Positions 4,782-11,982 are shown, numbered from the stretch's first letter. The stretch: 11,982 nucleotides of DNA from Acidimicrobiales bacterium (GCA_030044045.1 JASHWO010000340.1:1-11982), one strand, 5' to 3'. Numbers and translations: made by a program. The notes: generated by a model not told the origin, from the letters alone.

Positions 4782-6908
4782 ATGATCCTTCCTCGCATCG
4801 AGACCCCGGCCGACCTGCGGGCCCTGGACCACGACGAGCTGGCCGAGCTGGCGGCGGAGATCCGGGCGTTCATCGTGGAGTCGGTGACCACCACCGGTGG
4901 CCACCTGGGGTCGAACCTGGGGGTGGTGGAGCTGACCATCGCCCTCCACCGGGTGTTCGACTCCCCCCGGGACCCCATCCTGTGGGACACCGGCCACCAG
5001 GCCTACGTGCACAAGCTCCTCACCGGCCGGCGCTACGGCTTCCGCACCCTGCGCCAGCAGGGGGGGATGTCCGGCTACCCGAACCGCGCCGAGTCCGAGC
5101 ACGACTGGATCGAGAACAGCCATGCCTCGACCGTCCTGTCCTACGCCCACGGCCTGGCCACCGCCCTGGAACGCCAGACCGCGGCCACGGCGGGCGCCGA
5201 CGGGACCGGGATCGGGGCGGACGACGGGGGCGGGCACGGCGGCGACCGGCGGGTGGTGGCGGTGGTGGGCGACGGCGCCCTCACCGGCGGCATGGCCTAC
5301 GAGGCCCTGAACAACCTGGGCCATTCGGGCTGCCGGGTGGTGGTGGTCCTGAACGACAACGGCCGTTCCTACGCCCCGACCGTCTCGCTCCTCTCCCGCA
5401 GCCTGACCAGCCTGCGGCTAAACCCGACCTACGTGCACACCCGGCAACGGCTCCGCACCCTCCTGCGCGACATCCCGGGGGTGGGCGAGCTGGCCTACTC
5501 GGGGGTGCGCGGGGTCACCAGCGCCATGCGGGAGGTGGTGTCGCCCCACACCTTCTTCGAGGCCTTGGGCGTGCGCTACGCCGGCCCCATCGACGGCCAC
5601 GACGTCGACCAGTTGGAGCAGGCCCTCACCCACGCCGCCGAGTGGCACGGCCCGATCGTGGTGCACGTCCTCACCCAGAAGGGCCGAGGCTACGCCCCGG
5701 CCGAGGAGGACGAGGTCCAGCGCCTCCACGACGTGAAGGCCCGGCAGCACCCGGCCACGGCCAACGGCCACGGCCGGCTCCCGGCCACCACCGACGGCGA
5801 AAGCACCGCCGGGGACGGGACCGGCACGGCGGCAGGTGCGGCGACCGGCGTGATCGGCGACGGCACGGGCGACGGCGACGTGCTCCGGGCCGGGACCGTC
5901 CCCGCCACCTCGCCGACGTACACCGAGGCCTTCACCCAAGCCCTGCTCCACCAGGCCGAACAACGGCCCGAGGTGGTGGCCCTCACTGCCGCCATGCCCG
6001 GCCCCACGGGGCTCCTCCCCTTCCAGGAGCGCTTTCCCGACCGCTACCTCGACGTGGGCATCGCCGAGCAGCACGAGGTGACGGCCGCCGCCGGGATGGC
6101 CATGGGCGGGCTGCGGCCGGTGGTGGCCGTGTACTCGACCTTCTTCTGCCGGGCCTTCGACCAGGCCAACCTCGACGTGGGGCTGCACGGGTTGCCGGTG
6201 GTGTTCGTGCTGGACCGGGCCGGCATCACCGGCGACAACGGGCCCAGCCACCACGGCCTGCTGGACCTGGCCCTCACCCTGTCGATCCCCGGCATGACCG
6301 TCTTCACCCCCTCCTCGGCCGAGGAGGTGCCGGTGATGCTGGCCACGGCGCTGGAGCTGCCGGGGCCGGCGTCCATCCGCTTCTCGAAGACCCCGCCGCC
6401 CCCGGTGGCGTCGGGTGAGGTGGGCCAGGGCCTCGAGGGACGCCGGCGGCGCGTCGGGGACGGCTCGGTCTGCCTACTCGCCGTGGGGAAGATGGTGCCG
6501 GCTTGCATGGCCGCCGTGGAGGTGCTGGCGGCAGAGGGGATCGAGGCCACGGTGTGGGACGTGCGGGTGGTCAGCCCGCCCGACCCGGCCCTGCTGACCG
6601 ACGCCGCCGCCCACCGCCTGGTGGTCACCGTCGAGGACGGGGTGCGGGTAGGTGGCGCCGGGACCTTCCTGGCCGACGCCGTGGCCCAATCGGCCGAGGG
6701 GGCGGGGGTGGCCCCTCCACCGGTGACCCTGCTCGGGGTGGGCCGGGCCTACGTCCCCCAGGGCGAGGTGGACGACATCCTGGCTGAGCTGGGGCTCGAC
6801 GGCCCCGGCATCGCCGCCAGCGTGCGCCACGCGCTCGGCGTCCACGGCCACGACCGGCTCGGTCCGGTCGGCGGCGTGGCCGGCCCCGCCGGCCTGGTCA
6901 CCGACTGA
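4782..6908 (+). CDS. dxs: 1-deoxy-D-xylulose-5-phosphate synthase (DXS)
   Basis: Condenses pyruvate and glyceraldehyde-3-phosphate to DXP, using thiamine diphosphate; it is the first step of the MEP isoprenoid pathway and also feeds thiamine and pyridoxal synthesis. 708 residues from ATG 4782; MILPRIETPADLRAL is the typical DXS beginning, and the upstream TTG 4746 adds only atypical residues. His41 lies in GGHLGSNLG. The ThDP motif runs from GDG (163-165) to NDN (191-193). SEHDWIENSHAST is the actinobacterial form. The catalytic Glu429 is in DVGIAEQHE, and DRAGITGDNGPSHHG follows. It is longer than the usual 620-650 residues because of a Gly/Asp-rich insert at about 133-155 and a low-complexity linker at about 324-376 between the first two domains. 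It appears to be transcribed alone and ends at tandem hairpins. Confidence 0.96.
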   Translation: MILPRIETPADLRALDHDELAELAAEIRAFIVESVTTTGGHLGSNLGVVELTIALHRVFDSPRDPILWDTGHQAYVHKLLTGRRYGFRTLRQQGGMSGYPNRAESEHDWIENSHASTVLSYAHGLATALERQTAATAGADGTGIGADDGGGHGGDRRVVAVVGDGALTGGMAYEALNNLGHSGCRVVVVLNDNGRSYAPTVSLLSRSLTSLRLNPTYVHTRQRLRTLLRDIPGVGELAYSGVRGVTSAMREVVSPHTFFEALGVRYAGPIDGHDVDQLEQALTHAAEWHGPIVVHVLTQKGRGYAPAEEDEVQRLHDVKARQHPATANGHGRLPATTDGESTAGDGTGTAAGAATGVIGDGTGDGDVLRAGTVPATSPTYTEAFTQALLHQAEQRPEVVALTAAMPGPTGLLPFQERFPDRYLDVGIAEQHEVTAAAGMAMGGLRPVVAVYSTFFCRAFDQANLDVGLHGLPVVFVLDRAGITGDNGPSHHGLLDLALTLSIPGMTVFTPSSAEEVPVMLATALELPGPASIRFSKTPPPPVASGEVGQGLEGRRRRVGDGSVCLLAVGKMVPACMAAVEVLAAEGIEATVWDVRVVSPPDPALLTDAAAHRLVVTVEDGVRVGGAGTFLADAVAQSAEGAGVAPPPVTLLGVGRAYVPQGEVDDILAELGLDGPGIAASVRHALGVHGHDRLGPVGGVAGPAGLVTD

Positions 6909-6920
6909 CCGCCACGGCCG

Positions 6921-6942
6921 GCGTGGGGCAGGGGCCCCACGC
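6921..6942. terminator. hairpin 1 in dxs / rmlA convergent gap
   Basis: GCGTGGGGC (6921-6929) pairs perfectly with GCCCCACGC (6934-6942) over a 4-base loop, 12 bp after the dxs stop. There is no T-tract, as is common in GC-rich actinobacteria. It lies between convergent genes and could act for either strand. Confidence 0.65.
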
Positions 6943-6951
6943 TTCGGAGGA

Positions 6952-6973
6952 GCTTGGGGTTGGGGCCCCAAGC
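6952..6973. terminator. hairpin 2 in dxs / rmlA convergent gap
   Basis: GCTTGGGG (6952-6959) pairs perfectly with CCCCAAGC (6966-6973) over a 6-base loop. It is 9 bp beyond hairpin 1 and 11 bp from the rmlA stop. Probably it serves the minus-strand transcript or backs up hairpin 1. Confidence 0.6.
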
Positions 6974-6984
6974 GGGCTGACGAT

Positions 6985-7728
6985 TCAGTCCCGGTTCGCC
7001 CCGCTCTCCCGCACGAAATCGTTGACCGTGTAGTAGGCGTCGATCGACTCGCCGGCGTCCCCCCAGAACCCCTCGAGGACGTCGTAGGCCATGCGCCCCT
7101 CGCCCACGTAGTGGTTGTTCACGTCGGTGATCTCCAGCTCACCCCGGCCCGACGGCTTCAGTGTCTTGATGATCTCGAACACGTCGGGGTCGTAGCAGTA
7201 GATGCCGGTCACGCCGTAGTCCGACGGCGGATCCTCGGGCTTCTCCACGATGCGGACCACCGTGCCTGACCCGTCCATCTCCGGCACCCCCAGGTGCCGC
7301 AGGTGCTGGCGCTCCTCCACCTGAGTGAGCAGGATGCGCGCCCCGTGGGGATCGGCCCGGAAGGCCTCCACCATCGGGCGGATGGAGCGCTCCACCACGT
7401 TGTCGGCCAGCATGACCAGCACCGGCTCGCCGTCGGCGAAACGTTCGGCCAGGCCCAGGGCCTCGGCGATCCCGCCCGGCCGGTCCTGGTAGCCGTAGCT
7501 GAGGCGGTCGATGCCGAACTCGTGCCCGTTCCCCAGGAGCCGCAGGAACTCACCGGCGTGCGTCCCGCCGGTGACGAGCATGAGCTCGGTGATCTCGGCC
7601 TTGACCAGCGCCTCGATCGACCACTGCACCATGGGGCGGTCGTAGATGGGGAGGAGGTGCTTGTTCGTGATCCGGGTGAGCGGGTAGAGCCGGGAGCCGG
7701 TGCCACCGGCCAGGAGGACGCCCTTCAC
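6985..7728 (-). CDS. rmlA: RmlA-type glucose-1-phosphate thymidylyltransferase (sugar nucleotidyltransferase)
   Basis: 247 residues from GTG 7728. The Rossmann-like nucleotidyltransferase signature GGTGSRLYPLT is at residues 8-18, followed by KHLLPIYDRPM, QDRPGGIAEALGLA, LADNVV (metal and nucleotide site), VRIVEKPEDPPSDYGVTGIY and RGELEITDVNNHY. The family joins dTTP and glucose-1-phosphate to dTDP-glucose, the entry to dTDP-rhamnose and other deoxysugars for cell-wall glycans. At 247 residues it is shorter than the ~290-residue E. coli enzymes but close to the short RmlA form common in actinobacteria and archaea. No rmlB, rmlC or rmlD lies in the window. It follows the alcohol dehydrogenase gene by 38 bp on the same strand, with a probable promoter of its own in that gap. 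UDP-glucose pyrophosphorylase activity cannot be excluded from sequence alone. Confidence 0.87.
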   Translation of the reverse strand: MKGVLLAGGTGSRLYPLTRITNKHLLPIYDRPMVQWSIEALVKAEITELMLVTGGTHAGEFLRLLGNGHEFGIDRLSYGYQDRPGGIAEALGLAERFADGEPVLVMLADNVVERSIRPMVEAFRADPHGARILLTQVEERQHLRHLGVPEMDGSGTVVRIVEKPEDPPSDYGVTGIYCYDPDVFEIIKTLKPSGRGELEITDVNNHYVGEGRMAYDVLEGFWGDAGESIDAYYTVNDFVRESGANRD

Positions 7729-7736
7729 GGGGCCAC

Positions 7737-7742
7737 ACCCTA
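7737..7742 (-). promoter_or_regulatory. candidate -10 box of rmlA
   Basis: On the minus strand TAGGGT (7742-7737) fits TANNNT and ends 8 bases before the GTG start at 7728, so the mRNA would be leaderless or nearly so. No Shine-Dalgarno is present. A CTGACA at 7770-7765 resembles a -35 but is 22 bp away, longer than normal, so it may not be used. Confidence 0.45.
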
Positions 7743-7766
7743 GGCCACCGCCGCCACCCCCGAGTG

Positions 7767-8876
7767 TCAGGAGAGGGTGAGGACGCCGCGGGCGACGCGG
7801 CCGGCGTGCATCTCGTCCATCACCTCGCGGAACCCCTCCAGCGGGCGGGTGAGGCTCACCAGCTCGTCCAGCAGCAGCCGCCCCGACTGGTAGAGGTCGA
7901 CCATGAGGGGGATGTCGTGGTGGGGGCGGGCCGAGCCGTAGCGGTTGCCGAGCAGGCCCCGGTCGACGTAGGCCAGCGCGTTCACGTCCACTGCCACCTC
8001 GGTCCCCCGCGGCGGGACGCCGATGGCCACGGCGTTGCCACCCCAGTCGAGCGAGTCGAGCGCCCTACGCAACACCGCCGGGTGGCCCACGCACTCGAAA
8101 GCCCAGGCCACGCCGCCTTGGGGGGAGAGGGCCCCCGAGGCCCGCTCCCGGTCCGGCGGCACCAGCGCCCGCACTGCCTCGGCTGCTGTCCCGGTCGAGG
8201 CGTCGACGAAGTCGGTGGCCCCGAACTGCCGGGCCAGGACCTCCTTGCCGGCCACCGTGTCCACGGCCACGATGCGCGAGGCCCCGGCGATGCGCAGCCC
8301 CTGCACCACGTTCAGCCCCACCCCGCCCACACCGAACACGGCCGCCGTCTCCCCTGGGCGCACCCGGGCCCGGTTCAGCACCGCTCCCACCCCGGTGAGC
8401 ACCCCGCAACCGATGAGGCAGGCCGAGGTGAGCGGCACCTCGCGGGGGATGCGGACCGCCTGGACCTCCCGCACCACGGTGGTCTCGGCGAACACCGAGG
8501 CGGCGGCGAAGTCGTGGGCCGGCCGGCCCTGGTAGGTGAAGGGCGTGCCCACGTTGCCCAGGGACCGGCGGCACCAGGTGGGGTGCCCGGTGCTGCAGGC
8601 CCGACAGGTGCCACAGCTGGCCAGGGTGGCCACCACCACGTGGTCGCCGGGCTTCACCGACCGGACCTCCGAGCCGACCGCCGCCACCACGCCGGCCCCC
8701 TCGTGGCCGAGCACCACCGGCGGGGGGTAGGGGATGGTGCCGTCGATCACCGACAGGTCGGAGTGGCACACCCCGGCCGCCGTCACCCGCACCAGCACCT
8801 CCTTCGGCCCCGGGCCGCGCACCGACAGCTCGTCGGTCACCTCTACGCCCTCGCCCGTGTAGACGATCCCTCGCAT
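7767..8876 (-). CDS. zinc-dependent medium-chain alcohol dehydrogenase
   Basis: 369 residues from ATG 8876, with AGGAG about 10 bases upstream on the minus strand. It is a complete MDR alcohol dehydrogenase: catalytic zinc region Cys37-His38 in GVCHSD, His58-Glu59 in LGHEGAG and a later Cys in LIGCGVLTG. The structural zinc lobe uses Cys88, Cys91, Cys94 and Cys102. The nucleotide-binding loop is FGVGGVGLNVVQG, followed by IVAVD, whose Asp suggests NAD(H). Most similar in layout to class III-like enzymes oxidising primary alcohols or hydroxymethyl compounds; the substrate is not readable from sequence. Its start is 2 bp after the stop of the acyl-CoA ligase gene, so it is the last member of that operon and probably contributes an oxidation step to the same pathway or its product clearance. 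Confidence 0.92.
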   Translation of the reverse strand: MRGIVYTGEGVEVTDELSVRGPGPKEVLVRVTAAGVCHSDLSVIDGTIPYPPPVVLGHEGAGVVAAVGSEVRSVKPGDHVVVATLASCGTCRACSTGHPTWCRRSLGNVGTPFTYQGRPAHDFAAASVFAETTVVREVQAVRIPREVPLTSACLIGCGVLTGVGAVLNRARVRPGETAAVFGVGGVGLNVVQGLRIAGASRIVAVDTVAGKEVLARQFGATDFVDASTGTAAEAVRALVPPDRERASGALSPQGGVAWAFECVGHPAVLRRALDSLDWGGNAVAIGVPPRGTEVAVDVNALAYVDRGLLGNRYGSARPHHDIPLMVDLYQSGRLLLDELVSLTRPLEGFREVMDEMHAGRVARGVLTLS

Positions 8877-8878
8877 GG

Positions 8879-10693
8879 TCAGCCGCTCCTCTCGTCGGTC
8901 ACGATCTCGTCGTCCCGGCCGGGGCCGTCGCCGCCGTCCCGGGCCGTGCCAGTCCCGATGCCGGTACGGCTGTCGGCACCGTGGCCGCCCCCCTGCCCAG
9001 CAGCAGCCGCCTGAGCGAAACGCTCCCGCAGCTCCCGCTTGAGCACCTTGCCCGAGGCGTTGACCGGGAGCTCGTCCACCACCACCGCGTAGCGGGGCGC
9101 CTTGTAGTTGGCCATGGCCTCGCGGGCCCAGGCCAGCACTCGCTCGCCGAAGGCCCGGTCGGTCGCCGCCCCGCCGCCGGCGCCCCCGCCGCCGGCCTCC
9201 GCAGCCGGCGGGCGCACCAGGTACACGCAACCCACCTCGCCCAGCCGCTCGTCCGGCACGCCTACCACGGCCAGCGCCCCCACCCCGGGGCAGCCCCGCA
9301 CGATGGCCTCGACCTCGGCCGGGTAGGCGTTGAAGCCGCCCACCACGTACATGTCCTTCAGCCGGTCGGTGATGGCCAGGTTGCCAACGACGTCCATCAC
9401 CCCCACGTCGCCGGTGTGCAGCCAGCCGTCGCCGTCGACCGCCGCCGCCGTGGCCTCCGGGTCGCCCCAGTAGCCGGCCATCACCGTGTAGCCCCGCACC
9501 ACCACCTCGCCCGGCCGGCCCGGCAGCAGCTCCTCCCCGCCGGGGCCCACCACCCGCACCTCCAGGCCGGGGATGGGCCGGCCCGAGGTGCGGGCCACCA
9601 CCTCCGGCGGGTCGTCCCGACGGCACATGGTGACCGTCCCGCACGACTCGGTCAGGCCGTAGGCGGTGAGCACGGTGTCGAAGCCCAGATCCTCCCCCAT
9701 GGCCACCACCAGTTCGACCGGCACCACGGCGGCACCGGTCACCCCGAGGCGGAGCGACGACAGGTCCCGCCCCGCCCCGGCCGTGCGGGCCAGGAGGGAC
9801 TGGTAGAGGGTGGGCGGCCCGGGCAGCACGCTGATCCGCTCGGCCTCGATCCGCTCGAGCACCCGGTCCACGTCGAACACCGGCTCGGGCACCACCGTCG
9901 CCCCGGCCATGAGGCAGGCCAGCAGCCCCGCCTTGTAGCCGAAGGTGTGGAAGAACGGGTTCACCACCAGGTAGCGGTCCCCCTGCCGCAACCCGACGAT
10001 CGATGCCCAGGTGCCGAAGGTCCGGAGGCTTTGGGCATGGGTGGCCATCGCCCCCTTCGGCCGCCCGGTGGTGCCCGAGGTGAAGAGGAGGTCGGACGTG
10101 TCCTCCGGCCGCACCGACGCCGCCCGGGCCGCCGCCTCGGCGGCGGGCACCGACGCCCCGCGGGCCAGGAACGCCACCAGCTCGGTGACGGGCACGCCCG
10201 CCGGCCCCGGTCCACCGGCCCCGGCCGCGCCCTCCCGTCGCAACACCACGATCTCCGCCAGGGCGCCCACGTCCTCGCCAGCCAGCAGGGCCGGGTAGTC
10301 CACGCCGAGGAACCCCCGGACGGTGCAGAGGGTGCGGGCACCCGAGGCCCGCAGGATGAAGGCCGCCTCCCCTCCCTTGAACCGGGTGTTCAGCGTGACC
10401 AGGACGGCTCCCGCGCCGAGGGCACCCAGGGCGGCCACCACCCACTCGGCGCAGTTCGGCGCCCAGACGGCCACCCGGTCGCTGGGGGACACGCCCGAGG
10501 CCATGAAGGCGCGGGTCGTCGCCGCCACGTCGGCCGCCAGCTCGGCGAAGGTCCAGCGCCGCTCGCCGTCGACCAGGGCCTCCTCGTCGGGGAGGCGGGC
10601 CGCCACGTCGGCCAGCAGCCGGGGCACCGTCCCCCAGCGCAGGTCCGCCCGAGGATCTGTGCTGTCCGGCCCGCCCGGGGTCCCGCCGGTCAC
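8879..10693 (-). CDS. fadD3: FadD3-like acyl-CoA ligase (AMP-forming)
   Basis: 604 residues from GTG 10693; this GTG overlaps the TGA of the upstream gene (GTGA), and the open frame beyond it is only antisense or shadow sequence. ANL-superfamily motifs: SGTTGRPKG from residue 206, NPFFHTFGYKAG, PGPPTLYQS, TAYGLTE, GWLHTGD, TDRLKDMYVVGGFNAYPAEVE and the C-terminal catalytic Lys549 in NASGKVLK. RVAVWAPN, LNTRFKGGEAAFIL and the FFHTFGYKAG block are hallmarks I associate with FadD3, which activates HIP, the C/D-ring steroid remnant, with CoA and ATP. Neighbouring ipdF-like and fadE-like genes support that role. It is about 100 residues longer than M. tuberculosis FadD3 because of Gly/Ala-rich insertions and a ~45-residue low-complexity C-terminal tail. 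Ligase call is certain; HIP specificity is inferred. Confidence 0.85.
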   Translation of the reverse strand: MTGGTPGGPDSTDPRADLRWGTVPRLLADVAARLPDEEALVDGERRWTFAELAADVAATTRAFMASGVSPSDRVAVWAPNCAEWVVAALGALGAGAVLVTLNTRFKGGEAAFILRASGARTLCTVRGFLGVDYPALLAGEDVGALAEIVVLRREGAAGAGGPGPAGVPVTELVAFLARGASVPAAEAAARAASVRPEDTSDLLFTSGTTGRPKGAMATHAQSLRTFGTWASIVGLRQGDRYLVVNPFFHTFGYKAGLLACLMAGATVVPEPVFDVDRVLERIEAERISVLPGPPTLYQSLLARTAGAGRDLSSLRLGVTGAAVVPVELVVAMGEDLGFDTVLTAYGLTESCGTVTMCRRDDPPEVVARTSGRPIPGLEVRVVGPGGEELLPGRPGEVVVRGYTVMAGYWGDPEATAAAVDGDGWLHTGDVGVMDVVGNLAITDRLKDMYVVGGFNAYPAEVEAIVRGCPGVGALAVVGVPDERLGEVGCVYLVRPPAAEAGGGGAGGGAATDRAFGERVLAWAREAMANYKAPRYAVVVDELPVNASGKVLKRELRERFAQAAAAGQGGGHGADSRTGIGTGTARDGGDGPGRDDEIVTDERSG

Positions 10694-11511
10694 GGGTGCT
10701 GGCTGGAGACCGACACGATCTCGCCGCTCAGGTAGGAGGAGTAGTCGCTGGCCAAAAAGACGATCACGTTGGCCACCTCCCACGTCTCCGCCCCCCGGCC
10801 GTAGAGCTCGCGGCGGCGGAGCACCGCCAGGTCCTCGTCGGGGATGGCCCGGTTCAGGAAGGGGTGCTCGGCCAGGCTGGGAGCCACGGCGTTGACCCGC
10901 ACCCCAGCCGGCGCCGCCTCGGCCGCCGCGCAACGGGTGAGGGCCATCACCCCCGCCTTGGCCGCCGCGTAGTGGGCCTGGCCCGGCTGGGCCCGCCACC
11001 CCAGCACGGAGGCGTTGTTCACGATGACCCCGGTGCGCCGGGGCAGCAGGTGGGTGAGGGCGGCCCGGGTGCAGCGGAAGGTGCCGGTCAGGGTCACGTC
11101 GAGGACGCGCGCCCACTGCTCGTCGGACATGTCCACCAGGGGGACGGTGCCACCCAGGCCGGCGTTGTGCACGGCCACGTCGAACCGGCCCAAGCGGTCG
11201 ACGGCCGTGCGGTAGAGGTGCTGGACCTGCTCCTCGTCGGTCACGTCGCAGGGCACCCCGAGCACCCCGGCCCCCTCTGGCGTGGCCGCCCGGGCCACCG
11301 GCTCGAGCTCCTCCACCGACTCCCCCAGGCGGCGCTCGTGGGCGTCGGACAGCACCACGGTGGCCCCCTCCTCCACGCACCGCCGGGCGGTAGCGAAGCC
11401 GATGCCGGTGCCGGCGGCGGCGGTGACGATCACCACCTTGCCGGCCAGCAGGGCGTGACCGGCCGGTGGCGGCGGGGGCGGGGGCGGCGGGAAGGACTCG
11501 CTGAGGCTCAC
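10690..11511 (-). CDS. ipdF: IpdF-like short-chain dehydrogenase/reductase
   Basis: 273 residues from GTG 11511, which overlaps the upstream TGA as GTGA; GGAGG lies 4 bases before it. A nine-proline run (residues 8-16) precedes the fold. The cofactor loop is TAAAGTGIG (30-38), a variant one residue longer than classical TGxxxGxG and, from memory, characteristic of mycobacterial IpdF. Then come CDVTDEEQV, HNAGLGGTVPL, NNASVLGWRAQ (Asn and catalytic Ser) and HYAAAKAG (YxxxK). The end FLASDYSSYLSGEIVSVSSQ also matches IpdF. Known role: a hydroxyacyl-CoA dehydrogenase-type step in breakdown of the HIP-CoA propionate side chain in the KstR2 regulon. It lies between the acyl-CoA dehydrogenase and FadD3-like genes with 4-bp overlaps on both sides. 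SDR call is certain; IpdF orthology is probable. Confidence 0.85.
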   Translation of the reverse strand: MSLSESFPPPPPPPPPAGHALLAGKVVIVTAAAGTGIGFATARRCVEEGATVVLSDAHERRLGESVEELEPVARAATPEGAGVLGVPCDVTDEEQVQHLYRTAVDRLGRFDVAVHNAGLGGTVPLVDMSDEQWARVLDVTLTGTFRCTRAALTHLLPRRTGVIVNNASVLGWRAQPGQAHYAAAKAGVMALTRCAAAEAAPAGVRVNAVAPSLAEHPFLNRAIPDEDLAVLRRRELYGRGAETWEVANVIVFLASDYSSYLSGEIVSVSSQHP

Positions 11512-11982
11512 GCCACCTCCCGGGGCTGGGGCTCGGGCCGGGGCTCGGGCGGCAGGCCCAGGACCCGCTCGCCGATGATGGTGCGCTGGATCTCGTCCGA
11601 GCCGCCGTAGATGGTCTCGGCCCGGGAGAAGAGGAACGAGCGCTGGACGTCGCCCAGCTCGTAGGAGAACCCGTCGAGCACCACGGCGGCGGGGCCGAGC
11701 ACGTCCATGGCCAGCTCGCCCAGCCGCCGGTGCCAGCCCCCCCAGAACAGCTTGGCGATGGAGGCCTCCGGCGGGGCCGCCGGGCCCTCCACCCCCGACA
11801 GGCTGCGCAGGGTGTTCCAGCGCATGATGGCCAGCTCGGCGTAGGCCGCGGCCAGCCGCTGGCGCAGGACCGGGTCGGCGGCCACCTCCCGGGACCGGGC
11901 CGACGCCAGCAGGCGCTCCAGCTCGCGGCGGAAGGAGAGCTGGTGGCCGAGGAGAGCCACCCCCCGTTCGAAGGCCAGGGTG
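11508..11982 (-). CDS. acyl-CoA dehydrogenase, C-terminal part (FadE30-like), 5' end outside window
   Basis: The frame is open to the right edge, where it reads TLAFERGVALLGHQLSF, the helix that opens the C-terminal flavin-binding domain of acyl-CoA dehydrogenases. About 157 residues are visible, out of roughly 380-400 expected. The conserved end is FSRAETIYGGSDEIQRTIIGERVLGL. The position that holds the catalytic Glu in medium-chain enzymes (YEGT) is Gly here (YGGS), so the base is probably elsewhere, possibly the Glu of FERG as in isovaleryl- and long-chain-type enzymes. Its TGA overlaps the GTG of the IpdF-like gene by 4 bp. In mycobacteria fadE30, ipdF and fadD3 are neighbours, so this is best read as a FadE30-like enzyme acting on HIP-type CoA esters; with the N-terminal part missing, other FadE members remain possible. 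Confidence 0.88.
   Translation of the reverse strand, partial: TLAFERGVALLGHQLSFRRELERLLASARSREVAADPVLRQRLAAAYAELAIMRWNTLRSLSGVEGPAAPPEASIAKLFWGGWHRRLGELAMDVLGPAAVVLDGFSYELGDVQRSFLFSRAETIYGGSDEIQRTIIGERVLGLPPEPRPEPQPREVA

Noticed and set aside
4718..6418. A 566-codon plus-strand frame overlapping dxs
   Set aside because: Shadow of dxs in another frame, Arg/Pro/Gly-rich, with no motif.
7765..7770. CTGACA as the -35 of rmlA
   Set aside because: It is 22 bp from the -10-like TAGGGT, beyond normal spacing, and overlaps the alcohol dehydrogenase stop region.
7767..10445. A possible fusion of acyl-CoA ligase and alcohol dehydrogenase in one 892-codon frame
   Set aside because: Only the part after ATG 8876 is alcohol dehydrogenase; the upstream part is an out-of-frame reading of the ligase gene, which has its own stop at 8879.
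8879..11380. An 833-codon ligase with a long N-terminal extension
   Set aside because: The first ~229 codons are an out-of-frame reading of the IpdF-like gene; GTG 10693 in the GTGA overlap is the sensible start.

Overview
The window is very GC-rich DNA with dense, mostly co-oriented coding, GTG starts, 4-bp GTGA stop/start overlaps and TANNNT-type -10 boxes lying right against start codons. With an actinobacterial-type DXS, a CIRCE (HrcA) element and steroid-type catabolic genes, this points to a high-GC actinobacterium. Acidimicrobiia is my best guess, but it is inference from gene content and style, not a placement. No rRNA, tRNA, CRISPR array, integrase or transposase was seen.

Left part (1-1111, + strand): the 3' part of a Uma2-family nuclease-fold gene cut by the window edge, then a 221-bp gap carrying a CIRCE operator, then a short FmdB-type zinc-ribbon protein with a disordered Gly/Ser tail. 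That protein resembles the HrcA-controlled mycobacterial redox chaperone Ruc.

Middle part (1146-6908): the two subunits of the TldD/TldE metalloprotease lie on the minus strand. The junction between them holds a 43-bp exact direct repeat flanking a long hairpin. tldD is divergent from a hotdog-fold thioesterase gene. The 20 bp between their start codons hold a palindrome with overlapping -10-like boxes on both strands, so both mRNAs are probably leaderless. dxs, the first enzyme of the MEP isoprenoid pathway, follows on the + strand and ends at two tandem hairpins.

Right part (6985-11982, all minus strand): transcription runs from the right edge leftward through an acyl-CoA dehydrogenase (5' end outside the window), an IpdF-like short-chain dehydrogenase, a FadD3-like acyl-CoA ligase and a zinc alcohol dehydrogenase. 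The first three are joined by GTGA overlaps and the fourth by a 2-bp gap. The trio matches the fadE30/ipdF/fadD3 neighbourhood of the mycobacterial KstR2 regulon, which degrades HIP (the C/D-ring remnant of steroids). A separate RmlA-type glucose-1-phosphate thymidylyltransferase follows 38 bp downstream, probably with its own promoter.

The genes are ordinary families. The less expected content is in the small DNA structures between them: the CIRCE site, the symmetric divergent promoter, and the repeat-hairpin-repeat unit with its two tiny reading frames. I found no convincing wholly new multi-gene system.
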